23,844 nt of DNA. Source: a virus. The translations under genes and the position numbers were made by a program. Shown piece after piece: positions 12,597-22,113 of the stretch (within the stretch, counting starts at the first letter, position 1; every line of letters begins with the position of its first letter). The notes below the pieces were generated by a model. The model did not search any database and was not told where the DNA came from. It saw only the letters and a list, made by a program, of their open reading frames with translations. The stretch covers positions 1 to 23,844 of the IMG/VR virus record IMGVR_UViG_3300029787_000330. One strand, given 5' to 3'.

Positions 12597-14561
12597 ATGG
12601 CAACAAAAAAAGTTAATATTGATTTAATCGCAAAAGATAAAACAAGACAAGCGATGCAATCAGCAACTAAAGGTGTTGATGGAGTTAAAAGTTCAGTATT
12701 AAATTTAAAAAATGCACTTATAGGTCTTGGTGCTGGTGTTGCTATAAAAGGTTTTGTTGATGTTGGAAAATCAGTCGAATCACTTCAAGTAAGATTAAAA
12801 TTTTTATTTGGTAGCGTAGAAGAGGGTGCTAGAGCCTTTGACGCTATGGCTAAGTTTGCTGGAAAAGTTCCTTTTTCACTTGGAGAAATTCAATCTGGTG
12901 CGGGTGTACTAGCTGTTGTAAGTAAAGATGCAAACGAACTTTCTAAAGTTTTAGAACTTACTGGTAATGTAGCGGCAGTTACAGGATTAGATTTTAGAAC
13001 AACAGCAGAGCAAATCCAAAGGTCTTTATCGGCTGGTATTTCAAGTGCAGATTTGTTTAGAGAAAAAGGTGTTAAATCAATGTTAGGATTTAGTGCTGGT
13101 GCAACAGTTTCAATAGAGCAAACTAGAGAGGCTTTATTTAGAGTGTTTGGAAAAGACGGGCAGTTTGCTGGTGCAACAGATGATCTTGCAAATACTTTAG
13201 AGGGAACTCTATCAATGATAGGAGATAAATTTTTTAATTTTCAAAAAACAGTTGCTGAGGAATTTTTTGTAGCACTAAAAAAAGAGTTTGGTTCATTAGA
13301 CGAGGCACTTGCCGCTAATGAGGGATTAATTTTAGATATAGCAAAATCAGTTGGAGAAGTTCTTGCTGGTGCAGTTACTTTGGGTGCAGATGCTTTTAGA
13401 TTTATGCACGAAAATATAGAACTAATTAAAAAAGCCGCTTTAGCCGCTGTTGTCTTTGGTATGACAAAAGCATTTATATCATTAACAATAGGCATAAAAA
13501 GAGCTGGTCTAGCTATGATGGCTTTTAATAAAATATCTATGAGAAATTTAGCTGGGTTATTAGCCGCTGGTACTGTTCTTTTGGCAGACTACACAGGATT
13601 TTTAGACAAACTTTTAGCAAAATTTGAAAAGCCAAAAACTATTGAAGATTTTGCAACTGAGGTTGAGATACTTAATGAAGAAATAGGATTATTAAATGAG
13701 GCTGATTTTTCCGCTGGTAGTGCATTTAGAAGAATGCAAGACGAGGCTCATGCAACTATAAGTGAATTGAAAACTTTACAAAGAACACTAGGAGAAAACA
13801 GTATAGAATTTTTTGAATTAGAAAGAATGATTGAGAGCATCAGGGAGGCACTGCATAATGTACCTTTACAAGAGATAACCTTTGGTTTGGACGATACTGC
13901 TGAATCAGTTGGATTTTTAAAAGAAAGTTTTGCAGATTTTAAAGAGGGTTTTATGGAGGCTATGAACAAAGATGTAATTGATGGCTTTACAAAAGCTGGA
14001 AAAACATCATTTGAATCTTTAAAAACAACTCTTACTGATTTTGTAATGACAGGCGAACTTAATATGAAAAAGTTTGCAAATGTAGTAAAACGAGCATTGA
14101 TAGAGGCACTCATTGGGGCGGCAGTACAATCAGCGGCCAAAAAAGCTATGGCCATGTTTAAAATGGACGCAATAAAAAAAGCATTAATTAGTGTTTACGA
14201 GGGTGCATTAAAAACTTTTGCATCAATACCTTTTCCATTTAATATTGCGGCAGTCGGTGGGGCTATTGCTTTTGGTATGGGAATGGTAAATAAAATTAGA
14301 GGATTTGAAAAAGGTGGACGACCACCAGTAGGGCAACCATCAATAGTCGGAGAAAAAGGGGCTGAGTTATTTGTGCCTGACTCTGCTGGTACTATCGTTC
14401 CAAACAATCAACTTGGAATGGGTAAACCAGTGACAGTAAACTTTAATATTAATACTGTCGATGCAAGAGGATTTAATGAATTATTAGTTAATAGCAGAGG
14501 TGTAATTGTAAACATGATTAATAGTGCTGTTAATGAAAAAGGTAAGGCGGCATTGATATGA
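12597..14561 (+). CDS. tail tape measure protein, 654 aa
   Basis: The N-terminus (MATKKVNIDLIAKDKTRQAM) leads to an Ala/Gly-rich hydrophobic segment at about 37-57. A phage tape-measure core follows with repeated LSAGISSADLFREKGVKS-like text. Hydrophobic stretches lie at about 280-345 and 560-590, and the C-terminus has the common 'GEKGAELFVPDSAGTIVPN' motif. It sets tail length and helps DNA delivery. At about 0.15 nm per residue, 654 residues predict a tail near 100 nm. No peptidase or lysozyme domain was recognised inside. Start follows the GT stop directly (TAAATG); ATGA overlaps the next gene. Confidence 0.92.
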   Translation: MATKKVNIDLIAKDKTRQAMQSATKGVDGVKSSVLNLKNALIGLGAGVAIKGFVDVGKSVESLQVRLKFLFGSVEEGARAFDAMAKFAGKVPFSLGEIQSGAGVLAVVSKDANELSKVLELTGNVAAVTGLDFRTTAEQIQRSLSAGISSADLFREKGVKSMLGFSAGATVSIEQTREALFRVFGKDGQFAGATDDLANTLEGTLSMIGDKFFNFQKTVAEEFFVALKKEFGSLDEALAANEGLILDIAKSVGEVLAGAVTLGADAFRFMHENIELIKKAALAAVVFGMTKAFISLTIGIKRAGLAMMAFNKISMRNLAGLLAAGTVLLADYTGFLDKLLAKFEKPKTIEDFATEVEILNEEIGLLNEADFSAGSAFRRMQDEAHATISELKTLQRTLGENSIEFFELERMIESIREALHNVPLQEITFGLDDTAESVGFLKESFADFKEGFMEAMNKDVIDGFTKAGKTSFESLKTTLTDFVMTGELNMKKFANVVKRALIEALIGAAVQSAAKKAMAMFKMDAIKKALISVYEGALKTFASIPFPFNIAAVGGAIAFGMGMVNKIRGFEKGGRPPVGQPSIVGEKGAELFVPDSAGTIVPNNQLGMGKPVTVNFNINTVDARGFNELLVNSRGVIVNMINSAVNEKGKAALI

Positions 14562-15166
14562 GTGGGGCTTTACCTAACACAGCGTTTAACGCAATTAATT
14601 TTAAATCAAATCAAAAAACTTTATTTAGTGAAACAGACAGTGGCAAAACATTTAGACGGCAAGTACAAGGCCAGAGATTTAGTTTTACATTATCTTATCC
14701 CACATTAACTAGATCAGACTTTGCCCCGATCATGGCTTTTATTGTAAAGCAAAGAAGTCGTAAGGAAAATTTTACAATTACTTTGCCAACTACATTTGAT
14801 AGTCAAGGTAACGAGACAGGAACTTTATTAGTTAATGGTTCTCACACTGCTGGAGATACAACTATTGCTATTGATGCCTTTGCTGGCGATTCGGCTGGAA
14901 GATTGAAAGCGGGAGACCTAATCAAGTTTGCTCACGATAAACTGTATATGGTAGTTGCAGATGTAACCTCATCTAGTAACGCCTCAACTGTTACAATAGA
15001 GCCACCACTTAGAACTGCTCTTGCAGATAATAGTTCTGTTACTTATAAATCTGTACCAGTAACAGTTCATCTTAATAGTGATCTGCAAGAGTTTGAAACA
15101 AATGCAAACGACAAAGATGGTAACTTACTTTTTAATTTTGAGTTTGATGTTATTGAGAGTTTATAA
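14558..15166 (+). CDS. distal tail / minor tail protein, 202 aa
   Basis: The protein is β-rich. A first part (about 1-75) has GKTFRRQVQGQRFSFTLSYP, a middle insertion (about 90-150) has TAGDTTIAIDAFAG and LKAGDLIKFAHDKLYMVV, and a C-terminal strand region ends FNFEFDVIESL. This layout fits distal-tail or minor tail proteins that follow the tape measure in marine siphoviruses. The middle domain resembles small β-barrels inserted in tail proteins. Coupled to both neighbours (ATGA and TAATG). The exact role is by synteny. Confidence 0.65.
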   Translation: MSGALPNTAFNAINFKSNQKTLFSETDSGKTFRRQVQGQRFSFTLSYPTLTRSDFAPIMAFIVKQRSRKENFTITLPTTFDSQGNETGTLLVNGSHTAGDTTIAIDAFAGDSAGRLKAGDLIKFAHDKLYMVVADVTSSSNASTVTIEPPLRTALADNSSVTYKSVPVTVHLNSDLQEFETNANDKDGNLLFNFEFDVIESL

Positions 15167-15732
15167 TGGCAAGAGGATTATCAAGTTCGGTAAAGACAGA
15201 ATTAGCAACAGGGGTCATTGACCCTGTATTATTAATTGAAATAGAATTTGGTACACCAGTCTATTTAACAAATGCACCCTTTGACATAACATCTAGTGTA
15301 TCAGGTTCATCGAGAACTTATCTAACAAATGGCCATCTAAAAAATATTACAGGCATAAACGAAACAAATAAACCTACAAAGAATAGTTTACAGCTTGTAC
15401 TTTCTGGAGTCGATCAAACATATATATCAATAGCTTTATCAGAGAACATAATTAACAAAGAAGTTTATATTTATAGAGGTTATTTAGACTCAAGTAATGC
15501 TCTTATATCTGACCCTTTTTTATTATTTTTTGGGACAATAGATGAATATAAAATAACTGACACTACAAGCACAGCAAACTTAGTATTAAACTTAACTTCT
15601 CATTGGGGAAACTTTCAAAAATCAAGTGGTAGGGTTACAACAGATAATTCACAGCAAAGATTTTTTAGTGGAGATAAAGGCATGGAGTTTGCGGCTTTAA
15701 CTGTAAGAGATATAAAATGGGGTAGAGATTAA
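15166..15732 (+). CDS. minor tail / baseplate hub-like protein, 188 aa
   Basis: The text pattern 'SSSVKTELATGVIDPVLLIE', SRTYLTNGHLKNITGINET, NSLQLVLSGVDQTYISIAL, VYIYRGYLD and FFGTIDEYKI matches a family of tail proteins seen between distal tail and tip genes (DUF2163-like in style). Residues near the end (TTDNSQQRFFSGDKGMEFAA) resemble the conserved C-terminus of that group. It probably forms part of the tail hub. TAATG overlaps on both sides. Confidence 0.65.
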   Translation: MARGLSSSVKTELATGVIDPVLLIEIEFGTPVYLTNAPFDITSSVSGSSRTYLTNGHLKNITGINETNKPTKNSLQLVLSGVDQTYISIALSENIINKEVYIYRGYLDSSNALISDPFLLFFGTIDEYKITDTTSTANLVLNLTSHWGNFQKSSGRVTTDNSQQRFFSGDKGMEFAALTVRDIKWGRD

Positions 15733-16178
15733 TGACAAGTTTTCATTTTTACGAGGCAACTAATAAAAACATGGACGAAATATTTGAAATATTACATGAG
15801 TTTGAAAAAGAAGCACCAGCACTTGATTATCCTCACATACATAGAGCAAAGATGAAACAAACTTTAATGATGTTTTTACAAAAAGGAAAAATAATTTTAA
15901 TTAAAGATTTAGACAGAAATAAAATAGTTGGAATTACTATTTTTATGTTCCATGAGTATTTATGGTCTAAAGAGCAACTATTAACAGTTCAAGTAATTTA
16001 TATATTAAAAGAATATCGATCATTAAATTTATTTAATCAAACTATGGATATAATTAAAAATCAGGCAAAAGGTAGGCACATACATTTAACTATATCAACA
16101 AAACTATTAGCAGATAAATTATTGGATAGATACGGCTTTGAAAAAATGGGCGGTTTATGGAGGTACTCGAATGTGTGA
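15732..16178 (+). CDS. GNAT-like acetyltransferase, possibly degenerate, 148 aa
   Basis: Overall plan is GNAT: an N-terminal helix pair (ATNKNMDEIFEILHEFEKEA), central strands IILIKDLDRNKIVGITIFMF and LLTVQVIYILKEYR, and a C-terminus LLDRYGFEKMGGLWRY typical of small N-acetyltransferases. The usual acetyl-CoA loop (R/Q-x-x-G-x-G/A) is not present; EYRSLNLFNQTM stands in its place, so activity is uncertain. It lies where many lambda-like tails carry the NlpC/P60-type peptidase gene. The substrate is unknown; a tail protein or host protein are both possible. TAATG start; overlaps the tip gene by 8 nt. Confidence 0.6.
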   Translation: MTSFHFYEATNKNMDEIFEILHEFEKEAPALDYPHIHRAKMKQTLMMFLQKGKIILIKDLDRNKIVGITIFMFHEYLWSKEQLLTVQVIYILKEYRSLNLFNQTMDIIKNQAKGRHIHLTISTKLLADKLLDRYGFEKMGGLWRYSNV

Positions 16179-19170
16179 TCCTGGAGATATTATAGATGAT
16201 GCAGTAGATGTTATAAGTGATGTAGTAGATTTTGTTGTTGATCTTGTAGTTGAATTTGTCAGTTGGGTATTTCAAATGCCTGAAATACCTGATTATGGAG
16301 ACAATAATCAAGATTTAACTGCGAGAGGCGTATTAGTTAATAAAATCAGTGCAAATTCACATATACCAGTAGTTTACGGAACAAGAAAGGTCGGCGGAAA
16401 TGTAGTCTTTGTAGAAACTTCAGGAACTGACAACGAGTTTTTGTATATGGCTATAATAGTATCTGAGGGCGAAATAGACGACATAACTAAAATATTTGTA
16501 AACGATAATGAAGTAACTTTTAGTGGCGATTTGGCAGACAACACTCAGAGAACAGTTGATAGTTCTGATGCAAATTATTTTAAAGCACCAGATGATGATT
16601 CGAGTGCTGAAAGTTTAATTACTGTTGAACCTCACTATGGAACTGATTCGCAAAGTGCATCTAGTTTATTAGATGAATTATCGTCATGGACATCGTCCCA
16701 TAGGCTCAGGGGGCTAGCGTACATAGCACTTAAATTCAAATGGAACTCAGATGCTTTTGGTTCTTTACCAAATGTTACAGCAATCGTTAAAGGTAGAAAA
16801 ATTTACAATCCAAATCTTGACGGCACAAAAACTGGTGGCTCTGGTTCTCACAGACAAAATGATAGCACAACTTGGGAGTATTCAGATAATGGTATTTACC
16901 AAATGTTAGATTATTTAAGAAACGAAAGATTTGGTATGGGTATTGCAGATAGTTATTTTGACAGTAATTTTGCAGACTGGCAAACGGCTGGCGATGTCGT
17001 TGATGCAGATATAACACCTTTTAGTGGTGCAAGTACGATTGATTTATTAGATAGCCACCCAGTTATAGATACATCAAGAAAATCTATTGATCTCGTAGCA
17101 GACTTAGTAAAAGGCACTCGGTCATATCTAAATTTTACTGCTGGAAAATATAAAGTCTTAGTTGAAACAACTGGTAGTGCATCTGTAACACTGACCGAAG
17201 ATAATATTATCGGTGGCATAAATGTGGCCAGTAAAAACAAAAACTCTCGTTATAATAGAGTTATTGTAAATTTTATTAATCCAAATAAATCATATCAATC
17301 AGATACCGCACAGTTTCCGCCTGTGGACGAAACAGGGCTTGCCAGTGCTGATACACATAGCAACATGAAAACGGCAGACGGAGATATATTATTAGAGGGT
17401 AAGTTTGATTTCCCTATGATTGTAAATCAGCATCAGGCTCAAGAACTTGCAGAGATTATACTGCGTAGGTCAAGATCAAGTTTAGATGTTTCATTAAAAT
17501 GTGATGGCACTGCTTTAGATTTAGCTATTGGGGATATTGTTAATATTACCCACGCTACGCCGTCTTTCTCGGCTAAACCTTTTCGTATTCAAGGAATGAC
17601 TATAAATACAGATCACACAATTACTTTACAACTAAGCGAGCATCAAGATTCATACTACACTTTTGGAACTCAGGTAGCACCCGCAACTATACCAGATACT
17701 ACTTTGCCAAACCCATTTAGTGTCCAACCACCAGCTAGTGTTACTTTAGATGATGAACTTATAGAATATTCAGAGGGTATTGTTATAACTAGATTATTAA
17801 TAACAGTGGGTGTTTCACCAGACAAATTTGTTGATCGTTATGAGGTTCAAATAAAACAAACTTTAGATATTGACGGAAACGCTGTCACAGATACTTTTAA
17901 AGAAATATCAACTGGTAAAATATTAACATATCAGCATTTAAATGTAATTGATAAAGCTACATATCAAGTTAGAGTGAGAGCAGTATCAAATATTAATTCA
18001 AAATCAACATTTGTTTCAGCAACTAGAAAGATTGTGGGGGCAACAGAACCACCCTCCGATGTAACTAACTTTAGTGTTAATATGTTAGGTAGTTCACAAA
18101 TGCAATTAAACTGGGACGCAAACACCGACCTTGATATTTCTTTTTACGAGATCAGATATCAAAATGTAACATCTAACGCACAATGGAATAAATCAGTAAA
18201 CTGGTTGCAAGTGCCTAGAACATCAGGAACATCAATAACTACTAATGTTAGAGATGGGGCGTACTGCATAAAAGCAGTAGATAAGTTAGGAAACGAATCG
18301 AATAATGAAACAATTATTTATTCAAATATAGCATCAGCAACGAGTAATTTTAAGGATATACAAACACTTACAGAGGACATAACTGCTGGGACTTTTGACA
18401 GTGATGTAGCCTTAACTGATTCGTCTGGAACTACATCTATTATTTTAGATACTATTACCGATTTCGATTCGACTGTTGGAAATTTTGATTCTGTTTCAGG
18501 CAATTTTGATTTAGGCGGAACTGATACAACCTCTAACCCTAACAATTCAGATAGCAATATTGACAACGAGGGTTTTTACACTTTGGCACAAACATTAACT
18601 TTAACCGATGTTTACGATGCGTCTTTTATAAAAAGTATAACAATAGATCAAATTGAGGACCCATACGATTTATTTGATGATGGTCGTGGTGCAAGTTTAT
18701 TTGACGATGCCCCAGCCCCTTTTGATGGAAATGACCCTACAAATGCAACAGTTCAGCTACAAATAGCAACATCAACAACATCTTTAGCTAATGCAACAAG
18801 TTTTCAACCAATGAACACATCAACATCTTTTAAAGGCAGATATTTTAAATTTAGACTTAGACTTGCAAATAAGAATAATAAAACTAGAGCCTTTGTATCT
18901 GGAATTTCAATATCTTTAAAAATGCAAAAAAGAGAAGAGACTGGAGAAGATATTGCATCAGGCACAGGAACAAAATCAGTTGCTTTTACAAATTCTTTTT
19001 ATGCAGTTCCAGCTTTGGGCATAGCGGCTCAAAACATGGCAACGGGAGATAGCTTTTCAATATCTAATAAAACGATAAACGGATTTGATATTGTATTTAC
19101 AAATAATAGTGGTAGTAATATAAACAGGACATTTGATTTCGTGGCTCTCGGGCATGGACTTAAAAGTTAA
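16171..19170 (+). CDS. tail tip host-specificity protein (lambda J-like), 999 aa
   Basis: I chose the ATG at 16171, with GGAGG 7 nt upstream, rather than a frame opening at 16138. The N-terminus has a long amphipathic hydrophobic stretch (VDVISDVVDFVVDLVVEFVS, 12-31). J-type hub segments follow: IPVVYGTRKVGGNVVF (65-80), LAYIALKFKW (182-191) and a tip-attachment region at about 260-500. Two fibronectin-III-like domains lie at about 520-622 and 626-722. A Thr/Asp/Ser-rich region precedes a C-terminal β-domain (about 930-999, KSVAFTNSFYAVPALGI ... VALGHG) similar to H-type-lectin-like ends. It forms the central tail tip and contacts the receptor. The N-terminal helix might insert in a membrane. 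Confidence 0.85.
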   Translation: MCDPGDIIDDAVDVISDVVDFVVDLVVEFVSWVFQMPEIPDYGDNNQDLTARGVLVNKISANSHIPVVYGTRKVGGNVVFVETSGTDNEFLYMAIIVSEGEIDDITKIFVNDNEVTFSGDLADNTQRTVDSSDANYFKAPDDDSSAESLITVEPHYGTDSQSASSLLDELSSWTSSHRLRGLAYIALKFKWNSDAFGSLPNVTAIVKGRKIYNPNLDGTKTGGSGSHRQNDSTTWEYSDNGIYQMLDYLRNERFGMGIADSYFDSNFADWQTAGDVVDADITPFSGASTIDLLDSHPVIDTSRKSIDLVADLVKGTRSYLNFTAGKYKVLVETTGSASVTLTEDNIIGGINVASKNKNSRYNRVIVNFINPNKSYQSDTAQFPPVDETGLASADTHSNMKTADGDILLEGKFDFPMIVNQHQAQELAEIILRRSRSSLDVSLKCDGTALDLAIGDIVNITHATPSFSAKPFRIQGMTINTDHTITLQLSEHQDSYYTFGTQVAPATIPDTTLPNPFSVQPPASVTLDDELIEYSEGIVITRLLITVGVSPDKFVDRYEVQIKQTLDIDGNAVTDTFKEISTGKILTYQHLNVIDKATYQVRVRAVSNINSKSTFVSATRKIVGATEPPSDVTNFSVNMLGSSQMQLNWDANTDLDISFYEIRYQNVTSNAQWNKSVNWLQVPRTSGTSITTNVRDGAYCIKAVDKLGNESNNETIIYSNIASATSNFKDIQTLTEDITAGTFDSDVALTDSSGTTSIILDTITDFDSTVGNFDSVSGNFDLGGTDTTSNPNNSDSNIDNEGFYTLAQTLTLTDVYDASFIKSITIDQIEDPYDLFDDGRGASLFDDAPAPFDGNDPTNATVQLQIATSTTSLANATSFQPMNTSTSFKGRYFKFRLRLANKNNKTRAFVSGISISLKMQKREETGEDIASGTGTKSVAFTNSFYAVPALGIAAQNMATGDSFSISNKTINGFDIVFTNNSGSNINRTFDFVALGHGLKS

Positions 19171-19192
19171 TTAAAAAAGGTAGGAGGATAAT

Positions 19193-20050
19193 ATGAGTCA
19201 AGTCAGCGATGTAACCCTGTCGAATCAGGGCTTTAGTGCCTTTCGTACCGAACTTAACAATATCTTAGGTGCATTAAATTCTATGCACTCAGGAACATCA
19301 AGACCTAGTTCTGCAACCACTGGTACTATTTGGTTAGACACTACCAACTCAGGCTCAAACTCTCTTGAAATAAAATTTTTTGATGGTTCTGATGATATAA
19401 GTTTTGCAACTGTTAATACATCTGCAAATACTATTAATTTTATAGATAGCACAGTTTCTTTTGATATTGTCAGTGATACAAGCCCTCAACTTGGTGCAGA
19501 CTTAGACACTAACAGTTTTAATATAAAAATAGATGATGCACATGGAATATTAGATGATGATGGTAATGAACAAATTCTTTTTCAAAAAACAAGCACAGCA
19601 GTTAATTTTTTAGAAGTCACTAATCAAGCAACAGGCAGTAATCCTAGTTTATCTGCAAATGGAAGTGATACAAATGTCGGTTTAGAATTTTCAACAAAAG
19701 GAACAGGAGCAATAAAATTTAATGATTTAGCTTATATTCCACAACAAGCATTAACATCTTCATCAAACGCTGTTGCATGGGATACACAAGCTAAACCAAA
19801 CGCATATCATCTAACAACAGAAAACACTACTTTTGGTGTACCAACTAACCCTGTTGAGGGTGCTTTTATTTGTATTGAGATTAATTATGATGGTTCACAC
19901 ACAATAGCATTTAATACTGTATTTGAATTTGCGGCATCAACAGCACCTACATTTACAAGCACAGATGGAAAAACTGATATTCTGGTCTTTAAATATAATG
20001 GGTCTGTATGGCAAGAGGTCGGCAGAACATTAAATCTAAGTGAAAGTTAA
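19193..20050 (+). CDS. tail fibre-like protein, 285 aa
   Basis: The N-terminus SDVTLSNQGFSAFRTELNNI with SSATTGTIWLDTTNSGS is typical of fibre or tail-spike attachment segments in marine phages. Ser/Thr/Asn-rich β-structure follows (TSPQLGADLDTNSFNIKIDD, STKGTGAIKF), as in long fibre shafts. The C-terminal part (about 205-285) looks globular, with FEFAASTAPTFTST and ILVFKYNGSVWQEVGR. The strong AGGAGG 5 nt upstream indicates good independent translation. Likely a fibre or baseplate-attached shaft carrying downstream adhesins; the binding target is unknown. Confidence 0.72.
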   Translation: MSQVSDVTLSNQGFSAFRTELNNILGALNSMHSGTSRPSSATTGTIWLDTTNSGSNSLEIKFFDGSDDISFATVNTSANTINFIDSTVSFDIVSDTSPQLGADLDTNSFNIKIDDAHGILDDDGNEQILFQKTSTAVNFLEVTNQATGSNPSLSANGSDTNVGLEFSTKGTGAIKFNDLAYIPQQALTSSSNAVAWDTQAKPNAYHLTTENTTFGVPTNPVEGAFICIEINYDGSHTIAFNTVFEFAASTAPTFTSTDGKTDILVFKYNGSVWQEVGRTLNLSES

Positions 20051-20053
20051 AAT

Positions 20054-20671
20054 ATGTACGCATTAGTAGAAGATGGTTCAATAACTAAAATAATAAATAA
20101 TCCTAGATCAATGATTATAGCTGATGTTCAATATCCAGCTAAAATATTTCAGTTGTGGTCATCGTCCGAATTAAAGGCAATAGGTATTTATGAAGTGATA
20201 ACTGATACATCTAATTTAAAAGATGAGAAGTGGTACATTAACACTAATGAATCTTATTCTTTTGCAGACGACCAAGTTACAAGATCATGGGGAACTGCAA
20301 CACCTAAAGAACACGCAGATACTTTGTGGACAGCACAAGACGAAACAGATGGTAAAGGCACAGAGGGAGAAGTTGCTACTAGAGGACTAAAATATAATTT
20401 AATACAAATTTTAAAATCACAAGTAGCTAATGAACTTGCTAAAACAGATTGGTACATAACTAGAAACACAGAAAAATCTACTGCTATCCCATCTGCTATC
20501 TCTACTCACAGAGACGCAGTAAGAACTAAACAAGCTGAAATGGAAACTTCAATTACAAACGCAAGTGATACGCCAGCCTTAGAAACTTTATATACTTATG
20601 TAAATACAGGAACAGAGGAAAATCCTGTAATGGAAAGACCATTAGGCGAATTACCAATATTGGAGACTTAA
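20054..20671 (+). CDS. fibre-associated protein, possible fibre chaperone, 205 aa
   Basis: The N-terminus MYALVEDGSITKIINNPRSM is followed by QLWSSSELKAIGIYEVITDT, WYINTNESYSFADDQVTRSW, and a helical C-terminal half (NLIQILKSQVANELAKTDWY, TKQAEMETSITNASDTPALE). Similar proteins lie among fibre genes of marine phages and resemble tail-fibre-assembly (DUF4376-like) proteins in their C-terminal part. A structural or chaperone role is inferred. It follows the preceding fibre gene by 3 nt and shares a base with the next start. Confidence 0.6.
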   Translation: MYALVEDGSITKIINNPRSMIIADVQYPAKIFQLWSSSELKAIGIYEVITDTSNLKDEKWYINTNESYSFADDQVTRSWGTATPKEHADTLWTAQDETDGKGTEGEVATRGLKYNLIQILKSQVANELAKTDWYITRNTEKSTAIPSAISTHRDAVRTKQAEMETSITNASDTPALETLYTYVNTGTEENPVMERPLGELPILET

Positions 20672-22113
20672 TGACTTTAATACTTGGAACAAATTCCATA
20701 AAAGATACGGGCTATAATGTAGCTAACTCAGTTAGACTTGATAGTGCTAGCACTGCATATTTGAGTAGAACTGTAAATTTAACACAAGGCACAACATCAC
20801 AGCATAAATTTACTATATCATGTTGGTTTAAATTAGGAAAAACAGGGCAATCAAATGGAGAAATTTTTGGAGCGCATGGTTCAAGTGATTATTTTGCTGT
20901 AAGAGTTCAAAGTGGAAGTAGAATAGATATTATTTCTTATGATAATGCAATAAAAGGAAGATTAATAACATCACCAGTTTTAAGAGATCATTCAGCATGG
21001 TATCATATTGTAGTTGCTTGTGACAGTAACAATGGAAGTGGCACGAATAGAATGAGACTTTATATCAATGGTTCTGAAGTCACAGATTTTACCACAGACA
21101 CTAATCCCTCTAGTGGTACAGATTTAATCGCTGAGAATATGGACGAATTTAATATAGGAAGAAGTGTAGATCAGGTTGGTGGTGCTGGTTTATTTGACGG
21201 ATATATAACAGAATTTGTGTATATAGATAATGACCAACTAGATGCAACATCATTTGGAGAATTTGACCAAAATAGCCCTACAATATGGAAACCTAAAGAT
21301 GTATCTGAACTTTCGCAGTTAAGTAATACTTTTTCTTTTTATTTAGATTTTGAAGATTCAAGTAATTTAGGAAATGATGTATCGGGAAATAATTTAGATT
21401 TTACATCTAATAACCTAGCGGCAACAGACCAATCTACTGATACTTGCACAAATAATTTTTGCACATTAAATCCTTTAGCACCTACGGCAGATATTACTTT
21501 ATCAGAGGGAAATCTAAAAGCTGTATATGGAACTTCAGGAACAAGAAATGTTCAAACATCTACTTTTGGTTTATCATCTGGTAAGTGGTATTGGGAAATA
21601 AAAATTGGTGGTTCAACATCACCAAATAATGCTATTGTCGGAATTACCCAACTAAGCACAGACACGAATACAGTTTTAGGAACTGCCGACAACAGTTGGG
21701 GTTATAGAGGATATGATGGTAATGTTTTTCACAATAATGCTGATGAGGGCGGAAGTTATGATACATTTACTGCTGGAGATATAATTGGAATAGCAATCAA
21801 TTTAGATAATTTACAAGGTTCACTACATAAACTGTATTTTTCAAAAAATGGAACTTTTCAAAATGGTGCAGACCCAACAAACTTTACAAGCACAACAGGA
21901 GTGTTAGGTATAGATGATAATGTCGATTACTTTCCAGCAATAGCTGATGCTGGAAGTTCAGCTACACCACAATTTGAAATGAATTTTGGGGGAACACAAT
22001 CTTTTACAATTTCATCAGGAAATGCAGATGGTGAGGGATTTGGTAATTTTGAATATGCTCCACCTACGGGATTTTTTGCACTATGTACTAAAAATTTAGC
22101 GGAGTATGGATAA
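20671..22113 (+). CDS. tail adhesin with LamG-like and SPRY domains, 480 aa
   Basis: Residues about 20-200 form a LamG/concanavalin-type β-sandwich (FTISCWFKLGKTG, WYHIVVACDSNN, MRLYINGSEV, FDGYITEFVYIDND). About 300-445 form a SPRY-like domain (SSGKWYWEIKIGG, SWGYRGYDGNVFHNN, AGDIIGIAINLD, LYFSKNGTFQNG). Both fold types bind carbohydrate or protein in other systems, suggesting receptor recognition. The end, GFFALCTKNLAEYG, is the junction at which related proteins (from memory) continue into the repeat domain encoded by the next ORF. TGGAG 5 nt upstream; TAATG overlaps at both ends. Confidence 0.78.
   Translation: MTLILGTNSIKDTGYNVANSVRLDSASTAYLSRTVNLTQGTTSQHKFTISCWFKLGKTGQSNGEIFGAHGSSDYFAVRVQSGSRIDIISYDNAIKGRLITSPVLRDHSAWYHIVVACDSNNGSGTNRMRLYINGSEVTDFTTDTNPSSGTDLIAENMDEFNIGRSVDQVGGAGLFDGYITEFVYIDNDQLDATSFGEFDQNSPTIWKPKDVSELSQLSNTFSFYLDFEDSSNLGNDVSGNNLDFTSNNLAATDQSTDTCTNNFCTLNPLAPTADITLSEGNLKAVYGTSGTRNVQTSTFGLSSGKWYWEIKIGGSTSPNNAIVGITQLSTDTNTVLGTADNSWGYRGYDGNVFHNNADEGGSYDTFTAGDIIGIAINLDNLQGSLHKLYFSKNGTFQNGADPTNFTSTTGVLGIDDNVDYFPAIADAGSSATPQFEMNFGGTQSFTISSGNADGEGFGNFEYAPPTGFFALCTKNLAEYG
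22092..22098 (+). promoter_or_regulatory. candidate -1 slippery heptamer A AAT TTA at the adhesin junction
   Basis: In the frame of the LamG/SPRY gene the codons read ACT AAA AAT TTA GCG. A AAT TTA has the X XXY YYZ form; the same heptamer is used by Rous sarcoma virus. The -1 frame, which is that of the next adhesin gene, opens exactly at 22092 after TAA at 22089-22091. A slip would fuse the two proteins. The competing explanation, TAATG restart with GGAG 8 nt upstream of the second ATG, is well supported, so this is only a candidate. Confidence 0.3.

Noticed and set aside
13748-14155. 135-codon minus-strand ORF inside the tape measure gene
   Set aside because: Shadow of the A-rich tape measure coding strand, with no ribosome-binding site, family resemblance or neighbouring minus-strand gene.
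16138-16170. Eleven-residue N-terminal extension of the J-like protein
   Set aside because: It lies deeper inside the GNAT-like gene without a ribosome-binding site, while GGAGG correctly precedes the ATG at 16171.
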